Position numbers and translations under genes: made by a program. From positions 56,295 to 120,294 of the forward strand of contig NZ_QPIJ01000004.1 in NCBI RefSeq assembly GCF_003336665.1: DNA of 64,000 nucleotides, written 5' to 3'. This document shows, in pieces, positions 21,215 to 29,866 of the stretch (position 1 is the first letter of the stretch; the number at the start of each line of letters is the position of its first letter). The notes under the pieces are model-generated. The model saw only the letters and a program-made list of their open reading frames with translations, was not told the DNA's origin and ran no database searches. This DNA is from Vreelandella rituensis (lineage in GTDB: Bacteria > Pseudomonadota > Gammaproteobacteria > Pseudomonadales > Halomonadaceae).

Positions 21215-22930
21215 TCACACCGTTTTAGCCTTGCGCGGTTCTGGTTTTCCGCTGCGTGGCTCGCTCATCAGTCCCTTGACGATGGCGTAGCAGCCGACCA
21301 GCAGCACCAAGGTGAAGGGCAACCCGGTGGTGAGGGCGGCTGTCTGCAGGGCGGCGAGACCGCCACCGAGCAGCAAGGCGATGGCGAGGGCACCCTCGAT
21401 CAGCGCCCAGAAAATACGCTGGGGCTTGGGGGCGTCTACCTTGCCGCCGGCGGTGATGGAGTCGATCACCAGCGAGCCGGAATCCGACGAGGTAATGAAG
21501 AACACGATCACCAGCACGATGCCGATGAATGAGGTAATGGCGCTCAGCGGCAGGTACTCCAGCATGGTGAAGAGCTGCAGCTCGAGGGCAGCATCCTGAA
21601 CCTCGGTGATCCCGGAATTGACCACCTGGTCGATGGCCGTAGTACCGAAAGCGGTCATCCACACCACCGAGGCCAGGGTCGGGATCAGCAGCACCGAGAT
21701 CAGGAACTCACGCACGGTGCGGCCCCGGCTGACGCGAGCAATGAACATGCCGACGAAGGGCGACCAGGCAATCCACCAGGCCCAGTAGAAGGCCGTCCAG
21801 CCCTGGCTGAAGTTGGCATCTTCACGTCCGAACGGCATGGAGAGCGCTGGCAGGTGGGTCACGTAGCCGACCAGATTATCGACCACGCCCGTAGCGATCA
21901 TCAGTGTCGGGCCTACGATGATAACGAAGCCCAGCAGTAGGGCAGCGAGCACCATGTTGATTTGCGATAGACGTTGCACGCCCTTGTCGACACCGAGCAT
22001 GATCGAGCCCAGGGCCACGAGGGTAATCCCCAGGATCAGCAGCACCAGGGTGGTGTCGTTGGCGGGGATGCCGAACAGATACTCGAGACCCCCGGCCGCC
22101 TGTGTGGCGCCGATGCCCAGCGAGGTAGTCAGGCCAAACAGGGTGGCAAATACCGCCAGGATGTCGATCACGTGTCCCGGCCATCCCCAGATGCGCTCGC
22201 CCAGGATGGGGTAGAAGATCGAGCGCATGGTCAGCGGCAGGCCCTTGTTGAAGGAGAAGATCGCCAGCGACAGGCCCACAATGGCGTAGGCACCCCAAGG
22301 GTGAAAGCCCCAGTGGAAGATAGTGGCAGCCATGCTCAGGTCGATGGCGCCGGCCTGATCCCCTGCGGCAGCACCCAGCGGGGCCCAGTCAGTGCGCACG
22401 CCATCTTCGCCCACGCTGATACCGCCCATGGCGGTGCCATAGTGGCCCAAGGGCTCCGCCACACCGTAGAACATCAGCCCGATGCCCATGCCGGCGGCGA
22501 ACAGCATCGAGAACCAGCCCAGGTAGCCGAAGTCCGGCGTGGCATCAGCACCGCCGATGCGCACCTTGCCCAGGGGCGTGAAGATCAGCACCAGCGCCAG
22601 GAGCGCGAAGACGTTGGCGCCGAGCAGGAAAAACCAGCCCAGGTTGGTGGTCAGGAAGCTAAACATGCTGTTGAAGATCGGCTCCATCTGATCCTGCAGC
22701 GCAAGCGTCAGGATCACGAACAGCAGGATCACGATCGAGGAGAAGAGGAAGACCTTGCCGTGCAGATCCACGTTGATCCCCAGGGGGGATGCGGTGATGT
22801 TGTCCTGTCCGATCACATAGTCGGTATCAATCAGGTTCGCGGCCCCCTCCGGGGCCGGAATGCCTTCGGAGGGAGCTGCCTCCGAGGGAGTCTTGTCATC
22901 AGGACTCTTGTCATCAGGAATAGTAGCCAC
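21215..22930 (-). CDS. BCCT-family betaine/choline/carnitine transporter
   Basis: A sodium- or proton-coupled carrier for glycine betaine or a similar quaternary amine, osmoregulated. The 571 residues contain 12 predicted helices and the family signatures MGIGLMFYGVAEP and WTAFYWAWWIAWSPFVGMFI followed by ARVSRGRTVREF, plus the SSDSGS segment. The N-terminal ~40 residues are soluble and carry a PDDKS/PDDKT repeat encoded by two 14-bp copies. The start is GTG with AAGGAGG seven nt upstream. It lies 68 nt downstream of the UspA-like gene on the same strand, so they probably form one osmostress operon. The exact substrate is not determinable. Confidence 0.94.
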   Translation of the reverse strand: MATIPDDKSPDDKTPSEAAPSEGIPAPEGAANLIDTDYVIGQDNITASPLGINVDLHGKVFLFSSIVILLFVILTLALQDQMEPIFNSMFSFLTTNLGWFFLLGANVFALLALVLIFTPLGKVRIGGADATPDFGYLGWFSMLFAAGMGIGLMFYGVAEPLGHYGTAMGGISVGEDGVRTDWAPLGAAAGDQAGAIDLSMAATIFHWGFHPWGAYAIVGLSLAIFSFNKGLPLTMRSIFYPILGERIWGWPGHVIDILAVFATLFGLTTSLGIGATQAAGGLEYLFGIPANDTTLVLLILGITLVALGSIMLGVDKGVQRLSQINMVLAALLLGFVIIVGPTLMIATGVVDNLVGYVTHLPALSMPFGREDANFSQGWTAFYWAWWIAWSPFVGMFIARVSRGRTVREFLISVLLIPTLASVVWMTAFGTTAIDQVVNSGITEVQDAALELQLFTMLEYLPLSAITSFIGIVLVIVFFITSSDSGSLVIDSITAGGKVDAPKPQRIFWALIEGALAIALLLGGGLAALQTAALTTGLPFTLVLLVGCYAIVKGLMSEPRSGKPEPRKAKTV

Positions 22931-22998
22931 GAAGAGGCCTCCTTGGGTGTGGGGTGAGGGTCAGGCGTAGCGCCTAAGCGAGTCAACGCGCGCCGATA

Positions 22999-23430
22999 TC
23001 AATCCTGGGCGTCGGTGGGGCGTACCAGGAACACCGATGCTTGGGTATGCGTCGCTACTTTGCCCCCGTGAGAGGGTATGAGAGCATCCAGGTGGCGGGG
23101 TGGATGGGTCGCCATCACCACCAGATCAGCCTGGACTTCCTTGGTCGCCTTTATTAGCAGATCATCCAGATCCGCCGTGGGGTCTGCCGATGCGTACACC
23201 TTGACGCTGACGGGCTGGCCGTGAACTTCTTTACGTTTCTCGGCAAAGGCGTTCAGTTTCTGCTCGTATTCTTCGGGCGTTCTAGCAACTGAACCTGGCG
23301 TGATGGCGGTAATGCCCACATAGCAAATCCTGGCATTGTGATGCTTGGCCATGTCGGCGGTTACCGCCAATGCCGGTTCCAGCGTTTCAATGTGTGCCAG
23401 GTCCACCGGTACCATGATGGTATTGAACAT
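22999..23430 (-). CDS. Universal stress protein (UspA family)
   Basis: A 143-residue single-domain USP. It has the initial FNTIMVPVDLAH strand, a helix DMAKHHNARICYVGI, the LIKATKEVQADLVVMATH segment, and a degenerate ATP-binding tail, SHGGKVATHTQASVFLVR, where ATP-binding USPs have G2xG9xGS/T. ATG 23430 is chosen because AAGGAGA lies at correct spacing; the frame can extend six codons. In Halomonas elongata the USP TeaD regulates the TeaABC ectoine transporter, and here a USP precedes a BCCT carrier. A regulatory link is inferred, not shown. Confidence 0.9.
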   Translation of the reverse strand: MFNTIMVPVDLAHIETLEPALAVTADMAKHHNARICYVGITAITPGSVARTPEEYEQKLNAFAEKRKEVHGQPVSVKVYASADPTADLDDLLIKATKEVQADLVVMATHPPRHLDALIPSHGGKVATHTQASVFLVRPTDAQD

Positions 23431-23500
23431 GAAGGGTCTCCTTGCCATTATCTCGAAACAACTCTGAAGGATTTCGCCAAGCGCGTTTTTATATGCATGA

Positions 23501-23552
23501 GTCTATAGAACCGGGGTTATAGAAACAGCTCTATAAACTCGGTTCTATAAAC
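23501..23552 (-). promoter_or_regulatory. Four 10-bp TTCTATAAAC-type boxes at 14-bp spacing upstream of the USP-BCCT operon
   Basis: Boxes lie at 23501-23510 (GTCTATAGAA), 23515-23524 (GGTTATAGAA), 23529-23538 (CTCTATAAAC) and 23543-23552 (TTCTATAAAC). The first two are inverted relative to the last two, so the set is a large dyad centred near 23526, and all four starts are exactly 14 bp apart. The array is about 70 nt upstream of the USP start. It probably is an operator for a dimeric regulator, perhaps overlapping the promoter since the boxes contain TATARA; the regulator is unknown. Confidence 0.6.
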
Positions 23553-23615
23553 ACTATGGTAAAAACGCAATCCGTGCCTGGAAAGCCTTTAACGTTTGTC
23601 GGCCAGTGTCAACGT

Positions 23616-23653
23616 GCAAAAACACAGCAGGGGGGCATAATGCCCCCCTGCTG
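23616..23653 (-). terminator. Rho-independent terminator after proX
   Basis: Near-perfect 14-bp inverted repeat CAGCAGGGGGGCAT / ATGCCCCCCTGCTG; read on the minus strand it is followed by TGTGTTTTT. It lies just past the proX stop and ends the proVWX transcript before the USP-BCCT promoter region. Confidence 0.88.
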
Positions 23654-23671
23654 GAGAACTCGACGCTGGGT

Positions 23672-24544
23672 TTAGCTTTCCAGCCACTCGTTCACTAGCT
23701 CTGGATTGTCTTCGACCCATTGCTTGGCGTTTTCATAGGGGTCGCTATCGTCTTGCTGGTTCATCAGCATGACTTCGCCCATCTGCTCCGGTGTCCATTC
23801 AAATGCATCCAGAATGGCATAGGCTTTCGGCATGTCGTCTTGCAGGCCTTGGCGCACGACGGTGTGAATCTGCTCGGCGCCCCCGTAGACATTTTCCGGG
23901 TCTTCGAGATATTTCAGATCAAAACGCGCGAATTTCCAGTGGGGTGTCCAGCCGGTGACCGCCACGTCTTCTTCGTTAGCAATGGCTGAAGACAATGCCG
24001 CGGTCATGGTGGCACCGCTGCCACTACGCAGGCGCAGCTCAAGGTCATAGGTATCCACGACGTCTTCGGACAGGCTCATCAGTCCGGCACCGGGGTCGAT
24101 ACCGATGATCTCGTTGTTGAAGCTGTCGGCATGGTCGTTCAGGTCGGCAATGGAGTTGGCTTCGCTGTAAGCGGGAACCACCAGACCGAGCTTGGTACCG
24201 TCGAGGTTCGCACCTAGGTCTTCGACTTCATCACCAACACGCTCCATGTAATCGGCGTGAGTGGTGGGCAGCCAGGCAGCCACGATGGCGTCGGCATCGC
24301 TGGTGGATAGAGCCTGCCACATGGCGGCGGCGGATAAGGAGGTCATATCCACTTCGTAGCCGGCTTGTTCAAGCACCACACGGACCACATTGGTGGAGGC
24401 GACTTCAGAGGACCATTCAACATAGGCGAGGTTTATCGGGCCGTGGTCATCGGCTTGAGCCAGACCGCCGGCAGCAAGTCCGCTACCTGCGAGCATGGCC
24501 AGTGAGGCTAAACGGACGCGACGACTCAGGGTATGTTTTTGCAT
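23672..24544 (-). CDS. proX: Glycine betaine/proline ABC transporter substrate-binding protein
   Basis: Periplasmic OpuAC/ProX-type binding protein. A signal peptide spans about residues 1-30 (LASLAMLAGSGLAAGGLAQA, cleaved before DDHG). The mature protein begins with INLAYVEWSSEVASTNVVR and carries the MWQALSTSDADAIVAAWLP ligand-cleft segment and the VTGWTPHWKFARFDLKYLEDP block seen in betaine binders. ATG 24544 was chosen because it opens the signal peptide; the frame extends 29 codons without support. It is the last gene of a proV-proW-proX operon, separated from proW by 117 nt with a hairpin. Confidence 0.92.
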   Translation of the reverse strand: MQKHTLSRRVRLASLAMLAGSGLAAGGLAQADDHGPINLAYVEWSSEVASTNVVRVVLEQAGYEVDMTSLSAAAMWQALSTSDADAIVAAWLPTTHADYMERVGDEVEDLGANLDGTKLGLVVPAYSEANSIADLNDHADSFNNEIIGIDPGAGLMSLSEDVVDTYDLELRLRSGSGATMTAALSSAIANEEDVAVTGWTPHWKFARFDLKYLEDPENVYGGAEQIHTVVRQGLQDDMPKAYAILDAFEWTPEQMGEVMLMNQQDDSDPYENAKQWVEDNPELVNEWLES

Positions 24545-24601
24545 TCTCGTTCCTTTTTCGATGAAAATTACTTGATGCTTACTTGTACAGCATGAGGAAG
24601 G

Positions 24602-24630
24602 TGAGGGGGTCTGTGCAAGTTTCCCCCTCA
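24602..24630 (-). promoter_or_regulatory. Stem-loop between proW and proX
   Basis: TGAGGGGG and CCCCCTCA form an 8-bp stem around a 13-nt loop within the 117-nt proW-proX gap, with no T run after it on the minus strand. Its position suggests an mRNA processing or stability element allowing more binding protein than permease, as is common in binding-protein operons. The role is inferred. Confidence 0.45.
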
Positions 24631-24661
24631 ACGTTACGCTGTAATGTTCTGCTAAAACGGC

Positions 24662-25492
24662 TTACTTGCGTGTGCGACGCAGCGATTGAGTCAAGCGGTC
24701 CAGCAGCATGGCAAGAATCACCACGGCAATCCCCGCTTCGAACCCATCGCCGGGGCGCAGGCGCTGAATGGCCCGCCATACTTCGCTACCCAAACCATCA
24801 GCACCGATCATGGCAGCGATAACCACCATGGAAAGGGCGAGCATGATGGTCTGGTTGATGCCCGCCATCATGGTGGGCAGGGAAAGCGGTAGCTGAACCT
24901 TGAAGAGTTTCTGGCTACGCGTGGCGCCATAAGCGTCAGCAGCCTCGATGAGTTCCACCGGAACCTGGCGAATCCCCAGCGTGGTGAAACGGATCGCCGG
25001 CGGCATGGAAAAGATCACGGTGGCGAAAATTGCCGATACCGAGCCGATCCCGAAAAAGGGAATTGCGGGAATCAAGTAGACGAAGGCCGGCATGGTCTGC
25101 ATGAAATCAAGCACTGGCATGATGACGCGGTACAGGCGACTGGAAAGGGCAGCGGCAATGCCTACCGGTAATGCCATGACGATCGCCACCAGTGTAGCGA
25201 TGACCACCAGGGTGAGTGTCTCGATCATCGGGTCCCACAGCCCCAGGTTCCAGATGACCGCCAGTCCCAATACGGCACCGATACCCAGGCGAACACTGGC
25301 CACTCTCCAGCAGAGCACGGCGATGAGTGCCATCAGCGCCCATTCGGGTAGCCACATCAAGGCGTCATTGAGGACTTCGATACCGGTCTGGGTGACACGT
25401 GAAATTGCCCGGGTCACCGAGGAATATTCAGTGGTCAACCAAGTGAGACCACCTTCGATCCAACTACCCAACGGAATACGTGGAATTTCCAT
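24662..25492 (-). CDS. proW: Glycine betaine/proline ABC transporter permease
   Basis: Inner-membrane permease of the ProU-type importer. The 276 residues have about six hydrophobic helices and the coupling EAA loop EAADAYGATRSQKLFKVQLPL near residue 185, which contacts the ATPase. The DFMQTMPAFVYLIPAIPFFG segment is typical of ProW/OpuAB. The amphipathic N-terminus (WIEGGLTWLTTEYSSVTRAIS) is short compared with Escherichia coli ProW. The start overlaps the proV stop by one base, so translation is coupled. Confidence 0.93.
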   Translation of the reverse strand: MEIPRIPLGSWIEGGLTWLTTEYSSVTRAISRVTQTGIEVLNDALMWLPEWALMALIAVLCWRVASVRLGIGAVLGLAVIWNLGLWDPMIETLTLVVIATLVAIVMALPVGIAAALSSRLYRVIMPVLDFMQTMPAFVYLIPAIPFFGIGSVSAIFATVIFSMPPAIRFTTLGIRQVPVELIEAADAYGATRSQKLFKVQLPLSLPTMMAGINQTIMLALSMVVIAAMIGADGLGSEVWRAIQRLRPGDGFEAGIAVVILAMLLDRLTQSLRRTRK

Positions 25493-26694
25493 TATTGTTC
25501 TCCTGCGCGTGCCAATTCATCCAGAACGGCGCCTTTGACGACCACTCCCAGCAAATGATTTTCCTCATCGACCACGGCGATAGGAAAGCTCCTGTCGGAA
25601 AACATGGCGAAAAGATTGTGCATGGGTTCTTCCGAACGGACGCTGCGAAAATCCTGAATCAGGTAGTCGCTGATACTGTCAGCATTGTTTTCGGCGGCCT
25701 TGCTGGCGGTATCGGCTTCCAGTAGCCCCAGCAGCTTGCGGTCACGATCGGTGACGTAAATGGAGTCCAGACCATGTTCACGCATCTTGCGCAGAGCGGT
25801 ACGTGGGCCATCGCCGCTGCGTGCGGTTGCATGCACGGGGCGCATGGCACTTTCCGCAGTGAGAATGCGTGAACGATCGACCCCTTCAATGAAGCGACGC
25901 ACGTAGTCATCGGCAGGCCGAGTCAGGATTTCTTCGGGGGTGCCGATCTGCACGACTTCACCGTCCTTGAGAAGAACGATGCGATCACCGATGTTCAGGG
26001 CTTCATCGAGGTCGTGAGTTATGAAGACCGTGGTCTTGCGCATTTTATTCTGCAGCTGGATCAGTTCTTCCTGCATTTCCTTTCGGATCAGCGGGTCAAG
26101 CGCGGAGAAGGCTTCATCCATCAGCAGCACACTGGCATCGTTGGCCAGGGCGCGAGCCAGGCCTACACGCTGCTGCATACCGCCGGAAAGCTGGTTGGGA
26201 TAAGCATCTTCCCAGCCATCCAGGCCGACTTGCTTGAGCGAGCTGCGGGCGATGTCGTAGCGCTCGGTTTTACCCACACCGCGAATCTCGAGCCCGAATT
26301 CGGCGTTTTGTTGCACCGTACGGTGCGGAAATAGCGCGAAATTCTGAAACACCATGGAAAAGTGCCGACGGCGACATTCGAGCAAGGCTTTTTCGCCTAG
26401 GGTGGGAATGTTTTCGCCATCGATGATGATTTCCCCTTCGGAGGCGTCTATCAAGCGATTGAGACAACGGATCAAGGTGGATTTTCCAGAACCGGATAAT
26501 CCCATGATAACAAGGAGCTCACCTTCATAGACATCAAAGTTGATGTCGTAAAGGCCCAGTGTCTGTCCGGTCTTTTCCAGTATTTCAGAGCGTTTGGCTC
26601 CTTGGTGGCGAAGCTCCAAGGCTTTCTTCGGTTGTTTGCCGAATACCTTGCTCAAGCCGCGCACCTGAATCTTGACGTTACGTGTCTCATCCAT
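25492..26694 (-). CDS. proV: Glycine betaine/proline ABC transporter ATP-binding protein with CBS domains
   Basis: ATPase of the ProU importer. Walker A is GLSGSGKST, the Q-loop region is [14 protein letters not shown], the ABC signature is [19 protein letters not shown], and Walker B is [13 protein letters not shown], followed by the switch His in FITHDLDEA. From about residue 280 two CBS modules follow ([16 protein letters not shown] and [17 protein letters not shown]), which in OpuA-type transporters sense ionic strength. Its 400 residues match ProV. It heads the proVWX operon; a good promoter lies at 26765-26794. Confidence 0.95.
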   Translation of the reverse strand: MDETRNVKIQVRGLSKVFGKQPKKALELRHQGAKRSEILEKTGQTLGLYDINFDVYEGELLVIMGLSGSGKSTLIRCLNRLIDASEGEIIIDGENIPTLGEKALLECRRRHFSMVFQNFALFPHRTVQQNAEFGLEIRGVGKTERYDIARSSLKQVGLDGWEDAYPNQLSGGMQQRVGLARALANDASVLLMDEAFSALDPLIRKEMQEELIQLQNKMRKTTVFITHDLDEALNIGDRIVLLKDGEVVQIGTPEEILTRPADDYVRRFIEGVDRSRILTAESAMRPVHATARSGDGPRTALRKMREHGLDSIYVTDRDRKLLGLLEADTASKAAENNADSISDYLIQDFRSVRSEEPMHNLFAMFSDRSFPIAVVDEENHLLGVVVKGAVLDELARAGEQ

Positions 26695-26764
26695 CAGCAG
26701 TGCCTTTCGGTTCAGTTATATATAATCAAAGTATCAAATTAAGCTTATTTAATAACAAAAAATT

Positions 26765-26794
26765 ATTATACATGGCTGGTAAGAGACCTGTCTT
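26765..26794 (-). promoter_or_regulatory. Putative sigma-70 promoter of proVWX
   Basis: On the minus strand AAGACA (26794-26789), an 18-nt spacer and TATAAT (26770-26765) give a near-consensus promoter about 70 nt upstream of the proV ATG. The leader between is AT-rich. The rest of the 26695-27029 interval is AT-rich, with no gene seen before the lipoprotein. Confidence 0.55.
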
Positions 26795-27029
26795 CTTTCC
26801 GGCCAAAATGACACGTTTCAGCCAGGCACAGGGGCGCATGTGTCATTTCTAGCCATTTCGCGTGCGGAAAAACTTGGCTGTACTTTTATTTTCCTATATT
26901 TAAGTTATTGATTTTTTATAACTTTTTGCAGGTGGGTTGGGTTTTGGCATGCGCCATGATAGGAGATTAGCGATGAAAGAAAAGCAGCTTGAAAGGAAGA
27001 AAACCTGTCAGGATAAGGAGAAATTGCCA

Positions 27030-27326
27030 ATGGATGCTGAGCGCCAAACAGCAACCCCCAAGGGCCATAAGAAAACAATTCGTTTGCCATTTTTGATGAT
27101 GGCAGCGTTCGCTACCGTGCTGTTAGTGGCGGGTTGCGGCAATGATGATGAAGACATTCCCCCGGTTGAAGACCCAGCTCCACCCCAGACGGCACCCGCA
27201 CCCGTGCAAGAAGAGGTAGCACCTCCCCAGGAAGACGACATGATTTCTCCGCAAGAAGAGGCTGAAAGCTCTCAGGAGCCGATGAATGACGAGATGAATA
27301 ACCCCGAGGATGATGAACAGATGTAG
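27030..27326 (+). CDS. Small acidic, proline-rich lipoprotein
   Basis: A 98-residue protein whose N-terminus is a lipoprotein signal: basic stretch KGHKKTIRLPF, hydrophobic core, and lipobox LVAG-C at about residue 36. The mature part is low-complexity, rich in Pro, Glu, Asp, Gln and Met (for example PPQTAPAPVQEEVAPPQEDD). I know no family for it. Two starts each have a good Shine-Dalgarno: ATG 27030 after AAGGAG and ATG 26973 after AGGAG; the later one gives a normal n-region length. The terminator at 27490 is the first downstream. Confidence 0.75.
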   Translation: MDAERQTATPKGHKKTIRLPFLMMAAFATVLLVAGCGNDDEDIPPVEDPAPPQTAPAPVQEEVAPPQEDDMISPQEEAESSQEPMNDEMNNPEDDEQM

Positions 27327-27489
27327 TCGTCCCCGGAAAATTGAGGCTTAGAGTCAGAACCATGGCTCAGAAATAAGCCATGCAGGAGTGACGAAGGAAT
27401 AAGGAAGGCGAGAATGAATGGCCCAATGATGGTGTGTTGATTTCAGCTGTCTGTTCCCTGCGGTTGAATCATGCAGCACATCATTCATT

Positions 27490-27513
27490 CCCCCGCGCTA
27501 GCGGGGGCTTTTT
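27490..27513 (+). terminator. Rho-independent terminator downstream of the lipoprotein gene
   Basis: Stem CCCCCGC / GCGGGGG with loop GCTA, then CTTTTT on the plus strand. It is about 160 nt after the lipoprotein stop. The opposite strand has no T run, so it is not a good terminator for the convergent sigma-54 activator. Confidence 0.8.
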
Positions 27514-27526
27514 AAAGCGGGTCCCG

Positions 27527-28543
27527 TCAGTCTTCTTCCAGACGCCGGTAGAGGGTGCGTCGAGCGATTCCCAGCATTTCAGCCGTACGTCGCTTGTTAC
27601 CGCCGGTGGCCTCAAGCACCTTGTAAATATAGCGCTTTTCGATTTCCTGGAGGCTTGGCCAGCCCGTGCAAGAAGAAGGCGGAAGCTGCGTGTCCGGCAG
27701 CACGTCCCCATCGACTGGATCGAGGCCTGGGGTAAGGGGGCCTGGATGAGCGCGCAAGCGTTCCGGCAAGTGCCGGTGACGTAGAATGCCCTCCTCACTC
27801 AGAGTGACGGCACGCATGATGGCGTTTTCCAATTCACGGACGTTGCCGGGGTAGGAGTAATCCAGCAATGCATTGAGTGCTTCCGGTTCCACCTGTGCCA
27901 GCGCCTTGTCCTGGAGTTCGGTGTGCTTTTCGATCAGCGCGAACACGAGATGCTCGATATCGTTGGCACGCTCACGCAAGGGGGGAATGCGCAAGGAAAA
28001 CGTTTCCAGGCGATAGAAAAGGTCACTGCGAAAATTGTTTTCGAGAATTTCCTTTTCCAGGTCGCGGTGTGTCGCAGCAATGATACGTACATCAATTGGT
28101 TCTTCGCGTTCGCTGCCCACCGGCCGTATGGTCTTTTCCTGAAGGGCCCGCAGCAACTTGGCCTGTAGATTGGAGGGCATTTCGCCGATTTCATCCAGAA
28201 ACAGACTTCCGCCCTGTGCCATCTGAAAAAGCCCTTTACGAGACTCATGGGCACCGGTGAAAGCGCCCTTCAGGTGACCAAAGAATTCGCTTTCCATCAA
28301 TTCAGCAGGGATGCTGGCGCAGTTGACGGCGATGAAGTCGCGGTTATGACGGAAGCTTTCCGTATGAATGGCACGTGCGAGCAATTCCTTGCCGGTCCCG
28401 CTTTCCCCCAGGATCAAGACGGGGGCGTCGCTCTTGGCCAGTCGGGCGGCATCATGAAACAGCATTTGCATCGCATTGCTTGTCCCCGCGAGACCATGAA
28501 AGTAAGTGGCATCGGGAGTGGCAGCCCATTCCTTGTGATTCAC
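27527..28543 (-). CDS. Sigma-54-dependent transcriptional activator without sensory domain
   Basis: An AAA+ enhancer-binding protein with a C-terminal Fis-type helix-turn-helix. Visible: Walker A GESGTGKE, the sigma-54-contacting GAFTGA loop, Walker B GGSLFLDEIGEMP, the RSDLFYRL sensor region, YPGNVREL, and a final NKRRTAEMLGIARRTLYRRL recognition helix. Only about 20 residues precede the AAA+ domain, so there is no receiver, GAF or PAS input domain. GTG 28543 is chosen since GAGGAAG sits six nt upstream; a TTG lies 15 codons earlier. Target operons cannot be told from context. Confidence 0.9.
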   Translation of the reverse strand: MNHKEWAATPDATYFHGLAGTSNAMQMLFHDAARLAKSDAPVLILGESGTGKELLARAIHTESFRHNRDFIAVNCASIPAELMESEFFGHLKGAFTGAHESRKGLFQMAQGGSLFLDEIGEMPSNLQAKLLRALQEKTIRPVGSEREEPIDVRIIAATHRDLEKEILENNFRSDLFYRLETFSLRIPPLRERANDIEHLVFALIEKHTELQDKALAQVEPEALNALLDYSYPGNVRELENAIMRAVTLSEEGILRHRHLPERLRAHPGPLTPGLDPVDGDVLPDTQLPPSSCTGWPSLQEIEKRYIYKVLEATGGNKRRTAEMLGIARRTLYRRLEED

Positions 28544-28597
28544 ACGCGTCTTCCTCACGATAGTGTTTCGAACTGGGGCGCTTGGCAAATATCGATT

Positions 28598-29788
28598 CTA
28601 CTCAGCAGGACGTAAGCGATAGAGTCCCCCTGAGAAGTGATCGGTGAGCAGATAAATGGCGCCATCGGGACCTTGGCGCACATCCCGAATACGTCCGATT
28701 TCACCATCAAGAATCACTTCGCTTTCGGAGATTTCGGCGTATTCGACCACCAGTCTTTTGAGTTGTTCACTACGTAGACCGCCCGCCAGCAAGTTGTCTT
28801 GCCAGGGGGCAAAGGCTTCACTTGTCACCTTGGTGAGGCCCGAGGGAGCAAACCGACCCTCGAACACATACGCCGGGTTGCGCATATCGGGACGGGAGTC
28901 GGCACCGATAGGTTCACGAGTGGAGTAATCCAACCCCAGGCTAACCTCCGGCCAGCCATAGTTTTCTCCGGCTTTGAGCAGGTTGATCTCGTCTCCGCCC
29001 AGGGGGCCGTGTTCACTCACCCAGGCCTGCCCCTCATCGGTGACCACCATGCCCTGAATATTGCGGTGCCCCAGCGTATAGATGGCATCCAGTGTCCGAG
29101 GGTCTTGAGTAAACGGATTGTCGTCGGGGATCTCGCCGGTGTCGGTCAGCCGCAGAACGCTACCCGCGGAATCGGAAGCGTCTTGGGCTCGCTGGTCATT
29201 GCCGCGATCCCCGATACTCATCAGTAGGGTGTTATCGGGCAACCAGGCTAGGCGTGAACCATAATGGTGGCGTGTGCCGGCCGCCCGTTGCTGTTCGAAC
29301 AGCAACTCAGGCTCACTCAATCGTTCATCGTCCAGCTGATCATCGCCCAGCCGGGCGCGGGAAAGCGCAGTAAGGGTGCCGCTGTTGACGGCTTTGCTCC
29401 AGGTAAAGTAGAGCCAGTCGTTTTGCTCGCCTTCGCCGAAGCGTGGATGCAGAGCGATATCCAGCAGGCCGCCCTGGCCTAGGCTATTGACCGTGGGCAG
29501 GCCTTGGATAGCGGTCTTTTCACCGTCTTCTGTTACCAGGGTCAGGCGACCCGGGCGCTCGCTGATCAGAAAATGGCCGTCGGGAAGAAAGGCCAGCGCC
29601 CAGGGGTGCTCCAGGTCATCGGCGACGCGCTCCAGGCGAAGCTCCAGAAGCTTAGTGGTTAGCTGGGGTTCGATCACTTCGGCAGCTGATAGCAAACCGC
29701 TGGACAACAGCGCGCTAACTGCCACTGATACCGACACGGTTTTAGGCCACGGATAAGCGAAGCGTAACGAGAGAGGCACCGCAGGCAT
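28598..29788 (-). CDS. PQQ-dependent aldose/sugar dehydrogenase family protein, exported
   Basis: A 396-residue periplasmic beta-propeller of the soluble glucose dehydrogenase/YliI type. A signal peptide spans about residues 1-36. Family motifs are HPWALAFLPDGHFLISERPG, GQGGLLDIALHP, SIGDRGNDQRAQD, GHRNIQGM, SEHGPLGGDEIN and GENYGWPEVSLG; these form the PQQ and calcium sites. It oxidises aldoses when PQQ is available, although no PQQ biosynthesis gene is in this window. It lies 54 nt upstream of the sigma-54 activator on the same strand. Confidence 0.9.
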   Translation of the reverse strand: MPAVPLSLRFAYPWPKTVSVSVAVSALLSSGLLSAAEVIEPQLTTKLLELRLERVADDLEHPWALAFLPDGHFLISERPGRLTLVTEDGEKTAIQGLPTVNSLGQGGLLDIALHPRFGEGEQNDWLYFTWSKAVNSGTLTALSRARLGDDQLDDERLSEPELLFEQQRAAGTRHHYGSRLAWLPDNTLLMSIGDRGNDQRAQDASDSAGSVLRLTDTGEIPDDNPFTQDPRTLDAIYTLGHRNIQGMVVTDEGQAWVSEHGPLGGDEINLLKAGENYGWPEVSLGLDYSTREPIGADSRPDMRNPAYVFEGRFAPSGLTKVTSEAFAPWQDNLLAGGLRSEQLKRLVVEYAEISESEVILDGEIGRIRDVRQGPDGAIYLLTDHFSGGLYRLRPAE

Positions 29789-29866
29789 GGCTGGCTCCCG
29801 GTTTTGAAGGTCTCTAGAAATTCACTTGAGTCTAGCAGAGAGATTCAAAACCAAAGGTTGAGTTAC

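Noticed and set aside
21974..22957. 327-codon plus-strand frame opposite the BCCT gene
   Set aside because: Gln/His/Arg-rich mirror of membrane helices on the other strand.
27490..27513. Terminator for the minus-strand sigma-54 activator
   Set aside because: The T run lies only on the plus-strand side; minus-strand use is not supported.
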